Source: Brevundimonas bacteroides DSM 4726 (GTDB taxonomy: Bacteria > Pseudomonadota > Alphaproteobacteria > Caulobacterales > Caulobacteraceae). From it: a stretch of 64,000 bases of DNA. The position numbers were made by a program, and so were the translations under genes. The stretch spans positions 186,001 through 250,000 of the forward strand of contig NZ_JNIX01000010.1 in assembly GCF_000701445.1 (NCBI RefSeq), written 5' to 3'. The first letter of the stretch is position 1. Every line of letters starts with the position of its first letter. Below, in pieces: positions 8,824 through 17,996 of this stretch. The notes under the pieces are model-generated. The model had not been told where the DNA came from. It saw only the letters and a list, made by a program, of their open reading frames with translations, and searched no databases.

Positions 8824-9621
8824 TCAGGCCGCCCGCGCGCTCTCGTCCTCGGCGACGGCCGTGATCGACTGGCGCACCAGTTCGCAGGTGCCCTGCGTCG
8901 ACAGGAAGGCGATGTCGGCGGCGTCGCGCCCGCAGGCGATGCGCACCAGCCCTTCGATCGGCGCCAGCCCCGTCGGATCGACCAGCCACCAGCCGTTCGA
9001 CAGCCAGACCTCGAAGATGGCATGGAAGTCTGGCGGCGTCAGCTGATGGGCATAGGCGCTGACGGCCCGGGCCGGAATGCCCGACGCCCGGCACAGCGTG
9101 ATACCCAGATGGGTGAAATCCCGGCAGACCCCAGCGCGGTCGATGAAGGTCCGCGCGGCCGTGGTCTCGCTGTCGGAGACACCGCGCTCGTAGTCGATGT
9201 TGGCCAGGATCCAATCCAGGATCGCCAGCACCCGCTCGCCGCCCTCGGTTCCGCCGAACTGGCGTTCCACAAAGCGCCCGAATTGGTCCGAGGGGCAGTA
9301 CCGACTGGGCCACAGATAGGGCAGCACATCAGCCGGCAGGTCGTTCCAGTCCTGCTGGGTCGCCACCGGAGGTAGGCCCATCAGACGCCCATTGTCGACC
9401 AGCGCCTCATAGAGCACCGCGACCTCGCCCCCGAGCCGCGCCCGCAGCGTGCGCGCGCCGAAGTCGGGGTCGACGTCCTCGTGGAAGTCCTGGACCGGGG
9501 TCGCAGTCAGCCGTTCCTCCAGGATCACCTGCCCCGGCCAGCGCGCCGCGTGAATCTTGTAGATCGCGTCGGTCGGCGGATCGAAGCGGTAGACAAGCTC
9601 GGCGCGGACGCGGATCTTCAT
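8824..9621 (-). CDS. transglutaminase-like cysteine protease family protein
   Basis: 265 residues from MKIRVRAEL; an upstream extension to 9654 is unlikely. An N-terminal beta domain (to about 130) is followed by a transglutaminase core with the full Cys-His-Asp triad visible: GVCRDFTHL, DFHAIFEVWL and WWLVDPTGL. Bacterial members are usually amidases or proteases rather than cross-linkers. There is no signal peptide, so it is cytosolic. It is convergent with the M1 gene, with 4 bases between the stops. Confidence 0.88.
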   Translation of the reverse strand: MKIRVRAELVYRFDPPTDAIYKIHAARWPGQVILEERLTATPVQDFHEDVDPDFGARTLRARLGGEVAVLYEALVDNGRLMGLPPVATQQDWNDLPADVLPYLWPSRYCPSDQFGRFVERQFGGTEGGERVLAILDWILANIDYERGVSDSETTAARTFIDRAGVCRDFTHLGITLCRASGIPARAVSAYAHQLTPPDFHAIFEVWLSNGWWLVDPTGLAPIEGLVRIACGRDAADIAFLSTQGTCELVRQSITAVAEDESARAA

Positions 9622-9711
9622 GGACGGCCTGAAAAACGAGGATCGATGCGGCAACGCGACCGCTCGGGCCGTTGTTCCTGAAGCGGTCCTTTAGCAGGTC
9701 CGCGAGCACCG

Positions 9712-9731
9712 GAAAGGGGCAAGCCCTTTTC
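9712..9731 (-). terminator. hairpin downstream of the TonB receptor
   Basis: Stem GAAAAGGGC/GCCCCTTTC (one G-U type mismatch) with a 2-base loop, about 45 bases after the receptor stop on the minus strand, followed by only a short T run. It is a plausible Rho-independent terminator. Confidence 0.4.
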
Positions 9732-9776
9732 GAGAGTCCGCGTCAGCACCGGCAGCTACGCTCATCGGATCAGCGA

Positions 9777-12329
9777 CTAGAATCCGAACGTGGTGCCGAT
9801 CCAGAACTGGCGGCCATAGAAGGACACGTCCCGATAGATGTCGTTTCCGGTGTAGTTGATCTTTTCCTGATTGGTCACGTTTCGAATTTCTCCGATCAGC
9901 TCGACGCGATCATTGATCGTGTAGCGCGCCTGGAAATCCAGAGTGCTGCTCGCCGCGTCGTAGCGGTCGGTCGCACCGGTCAGGTCGGTGGCACTAACGT
10001 TGGTGAACGCTTCGCCGACATAGGCGTAGGCGGCGCGGGCGCGAAACCGACCCTGCTCGTAGAAGATGGCCAGATTGGCCAGAACATCGGCCTGGCCCTG
10101 AAGCACATCCACCGTCCCGCGCGCACCGCCGGTATCGAAGCTGCCGTCGATGAAAGACGCGTTGGCGGACACCCCGAAGTTCGACAACCAACCCGGCAGG
10201 GGCAGGTTGTTGATGACGGCGTTGAGCTCAAGGCCCTGGACTTCGGCCACGGTGGCGTTGACCGGCTGGGTCACGTCCTCGGCGTTGGGACCGCCAGCGA
10301 CGGTCAGACGGGTCACGATCTCGTTCTCGATCTCCTTGCGGAAGACGCCGACCGAGAACACGCCGGCATTGCCTGGCATGTAGTACTCCAGGGACGCCTC
10401 GTAGCTGTCGCCTTCGCGGGCGAGCAGGTCGGGGTTGCCGCTGTTGATCGCCCCGGTGGTCTGGTTGACGGTTTCGCCGGAGGCGAGCTGGCTGGGGTTC
10501 GGGCGCCCCACAGCGCGCGATGCCCCCGCGCGCAGCCGCAGCGAGTCCGTGATGTCATAGAGCACTGTGATCGACGGCAGGAAGTGGTCGTACTGGCCCT
10601 CACGGGTGACCCGCGACTGGACCGTGCCTTGCGTGCGGTTCCGCTCGACCGAGGTTTCGGTGTCCTCATAGCGTCCGCCGAGGATCAGCGTGTGGCGCGA
10701 ACCCGCATGGCGCACGAGACCATAGACAGCCGTGACGTCCTCTTCAAAAAGCCAGTCGGCCTGCCGGTTTTCGTTGCGACCGCCCGTGAAGCTGGCGCGA
10801 TTGGCGTTGAAGAAGCCGTTGAAGGCATCGAAGTCGATGAAGATCTGATTGAAGTTGCCGAACGGCGGCCGGTAGTCCGTCGGGATTGCGAACTGGCTGA
10901 GCGACAAAGGCGCGCCGGTGAAGACCCAGTTCCAGGTGGTGGAGTCGTTGTCGCGGACGATCTCGCGGAACTTGGCGCCGAGACCAAACCCCAGACCCAT
11001 GTCCACGCGATCCGTGTTGCGGCCATAGTCGAAGGCGACTTCACGGACGTACTCGTCGCTGTCGTCTTCATAGGGTGTGAAGGCGTTGTTGAGCAGCGTA
11101 TAACTGGCCGGGTTCGAAAGCCGGGGGTCAAGGTTGGTCGCGACCGGCACCCGACCCTGCAGGCTCACGTCGAACGTCGCCGCCGGGCCCGTCAGATTGA
11201 ACTGCAGCTGGTTGGACGGTTCGAGGAATTGCGCTTCCGAATAGGAAGCCCGGAATGCCAGGGTCTGATCCTCGTCGGGGGTCCAATCAACGAAGAACTG
11301 CGCCACCGTCGTCGGCTTCTCGAGCGGGAAGTCATTGAAGCGGACGAAGCTGGCGTTGCCGCCGGTCCCGTTGCGAAGGCGCTGCGAATGGCGCAGCTCA
11401 ATGTCATTCTGGACGTAGTGAACGAACGAAACGCCCGTCCGCAGGCCGACCATAGGCTCCCACTCCAGCTTCAGGATACCGCCCAGCCGTTCGATCGTGT
11501 TCGGATAGGTGGACCACAGAAGATCCGTCTGAGATCCGGCCGCCGCGGGCGTCCCCACCGGTGTCGGGGTCGCGGAAATGGTGGGCTGGACCTGCTGCGG
11601 CAGCAGCCTCTCCTGGTCGCGGTTTCGCTGAAGATAGTTGAGGCCGAACAGGACGCCAAACTCGCCATCGCTGCCGAAGCGTTGCGACATGGTCGCGTCA
11701 AAGCGCCAGTTCGGCGCATCGTCATAGTCTCGGCCGAAACCTTCGCCGGGAACGACGGTGTCGGAGGAGAGGCCGACCGAGGCCGTGCCGGCGAGATAGA
11801 AACCCGGCGCATCGAATGGAGAGCGTGTGATGAGGTTGAGCGTGCCGCCAATCGCATTGCCGTCGACATCGGGCGTGCGGGACTTCGTGACCACGACCTG
11901 ACGGATCGCGCCGGAAGGGATCGCCTCCAGGTTCAGCTGTCGGTTGGAGCGCTCCGAGGTTGCCAGAGTCGCCCCATCGAACGCGCCCAGGGTGTAGCTG
12001 GGGTTCAGGCCACGGATCGAGACGAACTTGCCTTCATCCTCATCGAACACAGTCTGAACTCCCGGCAGGCGCCGGATCGCGTCGGAGATGTTGTAGTCCG
12101 GCTGGCTGCCGATGTCGTCGGCGGCGAGATAGTCTGCGATCCGCTCATCCTGGCGACGCGCCTGGATCGCCTGTTCGTTCTGGGCCCGGTAGCCGAGAAC
12201 GATGATCTCTTCGACCTCGGTGGCGTCCTGGCCAGCGGCACTCGACTGGGCGAAGGCCTGCCCGGCAAGAGACGACAGGGCGATCGAACTGCTCATCATC
12301 AGGAGCAAGGTGCGCAGCGAAGTCTTCAT
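9777..12329 (-). CDS. TonB-dependent receptor (Xanthomonas/Caulobacter type)
   Basis: 850 residues from the ATG giving signal peptide MKTSLRTLLLMMSSSIALSS...QAFAQ; GGGGAT is upstream. The plug has IVLGYRAQNEQAIQARR, DDIGSQPDYNISDAIRRLPGV and FVSIRGLNPSY, the pattern of the large receptor class expanded in Caulobacterales and Xanthomonads for sugars and other scarce nutrients. The barrel ends in the canonical aromatic residue (WIGTTFGF). It is divergent from a phosphodiester-glycosidase lipoprotein, which hints that a glycoside or phosphodiester-linked sugar is the ligand. That substrate is inference. Confidence 0.88.
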   Translation of the reverse strand: MKTSLRTLLLMMSSSIALSSLAGQAFAQSSAAGQDATEVEEIIVLGYRAQNEQAIQARRQDERIADYLAADDIGSQPDYNISDAIRRLPGVQTVFDEDEGKFVSIRGLNPSYTLGAFDGATLATSERSNRQLNLEAIPSGAIRQVVVTKSRTPDVDGNAIGGTLNLITRSPFDAPGFYLAGTASVGLSSDTVVPGEGFGRDYDDAPNWRFDATMSQRFGSDGEFGVLFGLNYLQRNRDQERLLPQQVQPTISATPTPVGTPAAAGSQTDLLWSTYPNTIERLGGILKLEWEPMVGLRTGVSFVHYVQNDIELRHSQRLRNGTGGNASFVRFNDFPLEKPTTVAQFFVDWTPDEDQTLAFRASYSEAQFLEPSNQLQFNLTGPAATFDVSLQGRVPVATNLDPRLSNPASYTLLNNAFTPYEDDSDEYVREVAFDYGRNTDRVDMGLGFGLGAKFREIVRDNDSTTWNWVFTGAPLSLSQFAIPTDYRPPFGNFNQIFIDFDAFNGFFNANRASFTGGRNENRQADWLFEEDVTAVYGLVRHAGSRHTLILGGRYEDTETSVERNRTQGTVQSRVTREGQYDHFLPSITVLYDITDSLRLRAGASRAVGRPNPSQLASGETVNQTTGAINSGNPDLLAREGDSYEASLEYYMPGNAGVFSVGVFRKEIENEIVTRLTVAGGPNAEDVTQPVNATVAEVQGLELNAVINNLPLPGWLSNFGVSANASFIDGSFDTGGARGTVDVLQGQADVLANLAIFYEQGRFRARAAYAYVGEAFTNVSATDLTGATDRYDAASSTLDFQARYTINDRVELIGEIRNVTNQEKINYTGNDIYRDVSFYGRQFWIGTTFGF

Positions 12330-12580
12330 AACCGTATCCCCCTGCGGACCCGCTTTGTTCAGCGAAGACGTCCGCTCCCGGGTGACCACCTCGCAGCGCT
12401 TCAAAACAAGAGCGCATCTATTTCGAGAACCTTAGATGGGCAGTTAAAGAATTTTTTGTGAATGAGCAAATTTGTTACACGGATGCGTAAAGGTGGTGAT
12501 TCAAGCGATCCAACGTCTGTCCATGACGGACCTCCGATTGCTATTTATATTTGAAGTTTGGTTTGAATACTGAGATTACC
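12330..12580. promoter_or_regulatory. divergent promoter region, AT-rich
   Basis: This gap separates the minus-strand receptor and the plus-strand lipoprotein. Around 12440-12490 it becomes clearly AT-rich (TTAAAGAATTTTTTGTG and neighbours) against the GC-rich background, as expected of regulatory DNA. I could not assign a specific operator. Confidence 0.4.
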
Positions 12581-13507
12581 ATGAACCTGCCAATCAACGG
12601 TCTCGGAAGACTCGGCTTGGCGTCCGCACTTTTCGCGATCGCCGCCTGCAGCACAGTCCCGACCCCCGGACCGGTTCTGGCACCCTGGGTTCCTCTGTTT
12701 GAGGGCGTGTCGCATCAGACCCTGCCCGTGCAGGGGTCGGTCCCGATGTCGATCCAGGTGCTGCGGATTGACCTGACGGCTCCCGGGGTGTCGCTGGTCG
12801 TGACACCAGGGGATGCCAGCGACGGGCACGAGTACAGGGCTCTGAGGACGTCCGAGGTGCTGCTGGCCCAGGACTGGCAGGCAGCCGTCAACGGGGGCTA
12901 TTTCCTGCCGTTCTCGGGTGGCTCCCCGGGGGGAGATGACTACATCCCCCAACCCGGTCAGGGGACGGACGTATCGGGAGCCGCGATCCATGACGGCCGG
13001 GTTGTGTCCCCTGTCGAACCGGACCTCGACCGGCGCGTCAATGCCATCCTCTGCATCTGGCGCGAGGCAGAGGTGGTGATCGTCGATGGCCAGGACTGCG
13101 GCCCGGGCGTGCGTGAGGCGATGGCCGCCGGTCCGCGCCTGCTCAGGGACGGCCAGCGTCTGTCCTATGAGGCTTTCGACGCCGCCTATGGCGCAGCCCG
13201 CCACCCCCGGACCGCCGTCGGGCTCGACACCAGGCGCCGGGTCGCATGGCTCGTGACCGTGGATGGACGCCAGCCGGGTTTCAGCGAAGGCGCGAGCCTT
13301 GATGAGTTGACCGACATTCTTGTTTCCCTGGGGGCCCGCGACGCGATCAACCTCGATGGCGGCGGCTCGACGACGATGGTGGTTCAGTCCGCCAACGGTC
13401 CTCAGGTTCTCAACCGGCCGATCCATACCGCTGTGCCCGGCCGCGAGCGCCCTTCCGCCAATCACCTGGGCGTCCGCGCCCCGGCACCCGGCTCAAGCCA
13501 GCCCTGA
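12581..13507 (+). CDS. phosphodiester glycosidase (NAGPA-domain) lipoprotein
   Basis: 308 residues. The ATG at MNLPINGLG is followed by a signal and lipobox (FAIAAC), predicting lipidation at about Cys20. The frame can be extended back to a TTG at 12551, which is less likely. The body matches the NAGPA domain (DUF2233): VNGGYF, HPRTAVGLD, and the hallmark NLDGGGSTTMV near the C-terminus. NAGPA-type enzymes remove terminal GlcNAc from phosphodiesters; bacterial members act on envelope or environmental glycoconjugates. It is divergent from a TonB receptor, with which it may share regulation. Confidence 0.85.
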   Translation: MNLPINGLGRLGLASALFAIAACSTVPTPGPVLAPWVPLFEGVSHQTLPVQGSVPMSIQVLRIDLTAPGVSLVVTPGDASDGHEYRALRTSEVLLAQDWQAAVNGGYFLPFSGGSPGGDDYIPQPGQGTDVSGAAIHDGRVVSPVEPDLDRRVNAILCIWREAEVVIVDGQDCGPGVREAMAAGPRLLRDGQRLSYEAFDAAYGAARHPRTAVGLDTRRRVAWLVTVDGRQPGFSEGASLDELTDILVSLGARDAINLDGGGSTTMVVQSANGPQVLNRPIHTAVPGRERPSANHLGVRAPAPGSSQP

Positions 13508-13740
13508 CCCGGGCTGCCCAGCGGGTCGAAGTCGGGGGGATTGCTGCGCACGCGTTCGCGGTCGAACGGAGAAGACCTGTCGCGACTCCGTCTCGAAAAT
13601 GCATTGCGCTTGATGAGCCCACGTCACGCCCGGAGTCTAGGCGGAATGACGGGCCCGTGGTCACAGCGGAAGTTCGTGGGGGCAACGTTCTCCCTCGTTC
13701 CTTAAGACCCTTTCTCAATGGCACTGGACTGGAGATGCCG

Positions 13741-14664
13741 ATGCTCAGACCCATCTTCGCCGTGACGTTTCTGGTCACGTCCCTGTTCGGCTGCGACTTT
13801 GCCAAGGCCCAGGACCGTCCCGCGACCGCCGAGCCGGCCGAGGCCCGTCCCATTCCTCCGCTCGCCTCCTATCCCCGGCGCGAGGAGCGGCCGCTGCCCC
13901 AGCCGCCCTATCCGCCCACCTTCGCCGCGGTGGAGCTGCGCCGCTATCTGGACATCCGCGAGGCCGGCCAAGGCGCGGCGGCGGCAGGGGATGACTTCTA
14001 CGCCGTGGTCAACACCCGACTGGGCCGCTACGCCAAGTCCGACGGTCGCAAGCTGGCCGAATGGGCGGGCGATCCGACCCTGTTCGTCCATCTGAACGCC
14101 TGTCTGGTGTTTGAGGCGCGGCTGATGTGCGCCCACTCCAACTATCCGCATGTGCCGATGGTCTCCTCGGTCGAGGTGTTCGACCCCGAGACCTTGGCGC
14201 ACCTCGGCACCATCAGCCTGGGTGAACAGATCGGGTCGCTGACCTGGATCGACTGGAAGGACGGGGCCTGGTGGGCGGCGTTCGCCAACTATGACGGGCG
14301 GGGCGGACAGGAGGGGCGTGATCACCGCTACACCACTCTGGTCCGCTTCGACGACCAGTGGCGCAGAACCGAGAGCTGGACCTTCCCGCCCTCGGTGCTC
14401 GCCCGGTTCGCCCCGACCTCGTCGTCCGGCGGCGGCTGGGGCGACGATGGCCTGCTGTATGTCTCGGGCCACGATGCGCCCGAGCTCTATGTCCTGGCCC
14501 TGCCTGAAGGCGGGTCGGTGCTGCGCCACGTCGCGACGGTCAACGTGCCGTTCGAGGGCCAAGGCTGGGCCTGGGATCGCACCGCCGACCGCGAGATCTG
14601 GGGCATCAGCCGTCCGACCCGCTCGGTCGTCCAGGTCCACATCCCGCCTCTGCCGCTGCCCTGA
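13741..14664 (+). CDS. secreted protein of unknown function
   Basis: 307 residues. Of two in-frame ATGs (13735, 13741) the second has GGAG at a 6-base spacing. A signal peptide precedes AKAQ, and a cysteine at LFGC could alternatively be a weak lipobox. Repeated short beta-strand units (LFVHLNACLVFEARLMC, SVEVFDPETLAHLGTISLG, DDGLLYVSGHDAPELYVLALP, QGWAWDRTADREIWGISR) look like blades of a beta-propeller. I recognise no named family. The 234 bases upstream hold nothing that I can assign. It is convergent with sbtA. Confidence 0.7.
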   Translation: MLRPIFAVTFLVTSLFGCDFAKAQDRPATAEPAEARPIPPLASYPRREERPLPQPPYPPTFAAVELRRYLDIREAGQGAAAAGDDFYAVVNTRLGRYAKSDGRKLAEWAGDPTLFVHLNACLVFEARLMCAHSNYPHVPMVSSVEVFDPETLAHLGTISLGEQIGSLTWIDWKDGAWWAAFANYDGRGGQEGRDHRYTTLVRFDDQWRRTESWTFPPSVLARFAPTSSSGGGWGDDGLLYVSGHDAPELYVLALPEGGSVLRHVATVNVPFEGQGWAWDRTADREIWGISRPTRSVVQVHIPPLPLP

Positions 14665-14673
14665 TCGGCCGGG

Positions 14674-15648
14674 TCAGGGCCACAGCCACTGGGCAGCAGT
14701 CGCATAGAGGGCGATCCCGACCAGCAGATTGAAGGGGAAGGTGATGGCGAGCGACGCCGTCACGAACACGCCGGGGTCGGCCTTGGGCGCGGCCACCCGC
14801 ATGGCGGCGGGCACGGCGATGTAGGAGGCAGAACCCGCCAGCACCGCCAGCAGGGCGGCATCGCCCACGTCCAGCCCCGCGACCCTGGCCAGACCCAGGG
14901 CGACGGCCGCGGACACCACGGGAAACAGCAGGGCGAAGGCCACGACCCGGGCGCTGAGCTTCCTCGCCCCGTTCATCAGCCCGCGTGCCGCGACCAGCCC
15001 GAGATCCAGAAGGAAGAAGCATAGCGCGCCCTGGAACAGCGGCCCGACGAACAGCTCCAGCCGTTGATAACCCTCCTGCCCCGAGATCGCCCCGACCGCG
15101 AAGCCGCCCAGCAGCATCATGGACGCCGCGCCCACCAGCACCTCACGCAGGACCAGGCCCCGATCCACGGGTTTGTCAGACCCCGACCCGCCCATGAGGA
15201 TCAGAGCGGTCAGGATCGCGGGCGTCTCCATCAGGGCCAGGACGGCGGCCATGTAGCCGCCCGCTTCAAGGCCGATTGTGGCGAGGTGCTGCTGGCCAGC
15301 CGCGAAGGTGACAACCGACACCGATCCATAGGCCCCGGCAACGGCGCAGATGGTGGGCTTGTCGAGCTTCTTCGAGCCTCTCAGCCACAGCCAGACCACC
15401 AGAGGCATCAGGGCGCTCATGGCGATGCCGATAGCGCCGGCGGTCAGGAAGTCGCCGTTCAGCCCGGCGGCACGGGCCTCGACCCCGCCTTTGAAGCCGA
15501 TCGACATCATCAGATAGAGCGAAATGGCCTTTGTGACCGGCTCTGGGATAGCCAGGTCAGAACGAAGGAACGCCGCCAGAGCGCCGATGAAAAAGAACAG
15601 GATCGCGGGCGAGGTCAGCAGCGCCAGGCTGGCGGACAGGTCGGGCAT
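14674..15648 (-). CDS. sbtA: SbtA-type sodium-dependent bicarbonate permease
   Basis: 324 residues, about ten hydrophobic segments in two inverted halves. Family signatures include SIGFKGGVEAR in the first half and GSASYIAVPAAMR in the second. SbtA of cyanobacteria imports bicarbonate with sodium; homologues are widespread in heterotrophs, where the substrate is less certain. No SbtB (PII-like) partner lies next to it. It is divergent from a LysR gene, with about 96 bases between starts, which suggests control by that regulator. Confidence 0.85.
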   Translation of the reverse strand: MPDLSASLALLTSPAILFFFIGALAAFLRSDLAIPEPVTKAISLYLMMSIGFKGGVEARAAGLNGDFLTAGAIGIAMSALMPLVVWLWLRGSKKLDKPTICAVAGAYGSVSVVTFAAGQQHLATIGLEAGGYMAAVLALMETPAILTALILMGGSGSDKPVDRGLVLREVLVGAASMMLLGGFAVGAISGQEGYQRLELFVGPLFQGALCFFLLDLGLVAARGLMNGARKLSARVVAFALLFPVVSAAVALGLARVAGLDVGDAALLAVLAGSASYIAVPAAMRVAAPKADPGVFVTASLAITFPFNLLVGIALYATAAQWLWP

Positions 15649-15744
15649 AAGCGGGGTTCCATCGAAAGACGGCGCCCTGTGCCCGGCCCACCTTGGCTAT
15701 TCCAGTTTATTGACCTGATAGACGCCATAACGGATGCTCATGAC

Positions 15745-16644
15745 ATGAGCGGCCGTCCCCTCGACCTCGATATCGACCTCCTGCGGACCTTCGTGACCGT
15801 GGTGGAGACGCGCAGCTTCACCCGCGCGGCCGCCCTGCTGAACCGGACCCAGCCTGCCATCAGCCTGCAGATCCGGCGGCTGGAGACCCAGCTCGGCTCC
15901 CCCCTCATCGACCGGGCAGGCCGGTCCGTGACCCTGACCACAGAAGGCGCGGCGCTCCTGCCCCAGGCCAGGCGACTGCTGCGCCTGAACGACGAGATCG
16001 TGGCGACGCTGGGCGACGGCGATCTGGAGGGCGAGGTCCGCTTCGGCGCGCCCGAGGACATCGCCACCCTGCACCTGCCCGGCATCCTGGGCGCCTTCGC
16101 CCGCAACCATCCCCGCATCCGCCTGTCGGTGACGTGCGACTTCACCGCCAACCTGCTGGACCAGATGTCGAGGGGAATGCTGGACCTGGCCCTCATCAAA
16201 CGCGAGCCGGTGGGCCCTGAGCTTGGCGCGCGTGTCTGGAAGGAGCCGCTGGTCTGGGTGGCGCAGGACATGTCGCTGGCGACGGAGACGCCCCTGCCCC
16301 TGATCGTCGCCCCGGCCCCGGACATCTACCGAAAGCGGGCGCTCGCAGCCCTTCTGGCCGCCGGGCTCGCGTTCCGTCCCGCCTTCACCTCGCCCAGTCT
16401 CGCCGGACAGATGGCGGCACTTCGGGCCGGACTGGGCGTCAGCGTGCTTCCCGCCGCCATGATCCCTCGCGATCTGGTCGTGATCGACACGGGTTTGCCG
16501 TCCCTGCCCGACAGCGAGATCGCGCTCGTCAGCACAGGCGGTCCCGGCGGCCCCCCCGGGTTGCTGGCCCAGGAGGTTCTGAGGGCGTTCGAGCGGGGCC
16601 CTCGAAACGTCGAAAGGCCCGCCGGTTTCCCGACGGGCCTCTGA
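15745..16644 (+). CDS. LysR-family transcriptional regulator
   Basis: 299 residues from ATG-AGC-GGC. The open frame upstream to 15064 runs antisense through sbtA and is not credible. Winged-helix domain at about residues 7-65 (RTFVTVVETRSFTRAAALL, TQPAISLQIRRLETQLG), then a periplasmic-binding-protein-like effector domain. It is divergent from sbtA, the usual arrangement for a LysR regulator and its target. The inducer is unknown. Confidence 0.9.
   Translation: MSGRPLDLDIDLLRTFVTVVETRSFTRAAALLNRTQPAISLQIRRLETQLGSPLIDRAGRSVTLTTEGAALLPQARRLLRLNDEIVATLGDGDLEGEVRFGAPEDIATLHLPGILGAFARNHPRIRLSVTCDFTANLLDQMSRGMLDLALIKREPVGPELGARVWKEPLVWVAQDMSLATETPLPLIVAPAPDIYRKRALAALLAAGLAFRPAFTSPSLAGQMAALRAGLGVSVLPAAMIPRDLVVIDTGLPSLPDSEIALVSTGGPGGPPGLLAQEVLRAFERGPRNVERPAGFPTGL
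16615..16640. terminator. hairpin between lysR and ctrA
   Basis: An inverted repeat with AGGCCCG on the left and CGGGCCT on the right overlaps the last codons of the LysR gene. The stop of ctrA lies 26 bases beyond on the other strand, so it could terminate both convergent transcripts. Confidence 0.45.
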
Positions 16645-16665
16645 TCTTCAGCAATCGACCGCCTA

Positions 16666-17367
<702 letters not shown>

Positions 17368-17435
17368 TCATGCCCCTCCAGGCAAAGCTTGACCATATGA
17401 ACCCGCGCACACGCACGGGTAACCTTGTTCGCGAG

Positions 17436-17465
17436 TTAACCGGTGAAAACCTTAAGAACGGTTAA
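17436..17465. promoter_or_regulatory. putative CtrA-type half-sites upstream of ctrA
   Basis: TTAA boxes occur at 17436, 17452 and 17462. The last two, read on the minus strand, form TTAACCGTTCTTAA, that is TTAA-N6-TTAA, one base shorter than the consensus TTAA-N7-TTAA. Autoregulation is established in Caulobacter. Use of these sites here is inference. Confidence 0.45.
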
Positions 17466-17481
17466 TGGCGACCCCATGTCC

Positions 17482-17534
17482 GATTCGTAGGCTGATTTGC
17501 GAATCGCCGTCGAGAGTCCGCGAGTCAACGATTC
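17482..17534. promoter_or_regulatory. cluster of five GANTC (CcrM) sites
   Basis: GANTC occurs at 17482, 17501, 17514, 17522 and 17530 inside 53 bases of the ctrA/HTH-gene divergent region. In Caulobacter the ctrA P1 promoter is silenced by full methylation at GANTC and fires when hemimethylated, so this is probably the methylation-timed promoter. Confidence 0.6.
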
Positions 17535-17624
17535 GAAATTTTTCTGACGCCGTTCACCGCTACGTCCGCTTCTGACGCACGACAGGATTATCTTCCTATC
17601 GCGAGTTCGGCGAGGGAGGCGTGG

Positions 17625-17996
17625 GTGAGGGAGCCCTATCGGGTCGAGGTCAATGAGAGGGATCGGCTGCACGCCGATCTGGTGATGCAGCTGGTTGCGG
17701 TGCGTCTTGGCGTACCGACAGAGACCATCCGGCGGATCAGCCGCCTGCCCGTGCCAGCGCTGCGGGCTCGGCGGGTGGCCATGTATCTGGCCCACGTCGC
17801 CCTCGGCTGGCAGCTGGAGCGCGTGGGTCACGCCTTCGGGGTCAACCGCCAGACGGCCGCAAACGCCGCGATCCGCATCGAGGACGCCCGTGAACACGAG
17901 GCCCTGAACCAGCTACTGGAAGAGCTGGAAGACGCCATCCACGCCGTCGTCGACGCCCCGCCCCCGGACCTGTCGGGGCTAGGGGAAGTGGCATGA
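17625..17996 (+). CDS. DnaA domain-IV-like helix-turn-helix protein
   Basis: 123 residues from GTG at 17625. The central part RRVAMYLAHVALGWQLERVGHAFGVNRQTAANAAIRIED closely parallels DnaA domain IV (the MYL...GRAFGR.HTTV.HA...IE pattern) without any ATPase domain. It is therefore a stand-alone DNA-binding protein that might recognise DnaA-box-like DNA; function is inference. It shares the methylation-rich intergenic region with ctrA and overlaps the next gene by 4 bases (ATGA), so the pair is one operon. Confidence 0.75.
   Translation: MREPYRVEVNERDRLHADLVMQLVAVRLGVPTETIRRISRLPVPALRARRVAMYLAHVALGWQLERVGHAFGVNRQTAANAAIRIEDAREHEALNQLLEELEDAIHAVVDAPPPDLSGLGEVA

Noticed and set aside
9672..12461. 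929-codon open frame opposite the second TonB receptor
   Set aside because: Longer than the true gene but its translation lacks any domain, while the minus strand gives plug, barrel and terminal aromatic residue.
15064..15744. N-terminal extension of the LysR gene
   Set aside because: It runs antisense through sbtA; the LysR helix-turn-helix begins right after the ATG at 15745.
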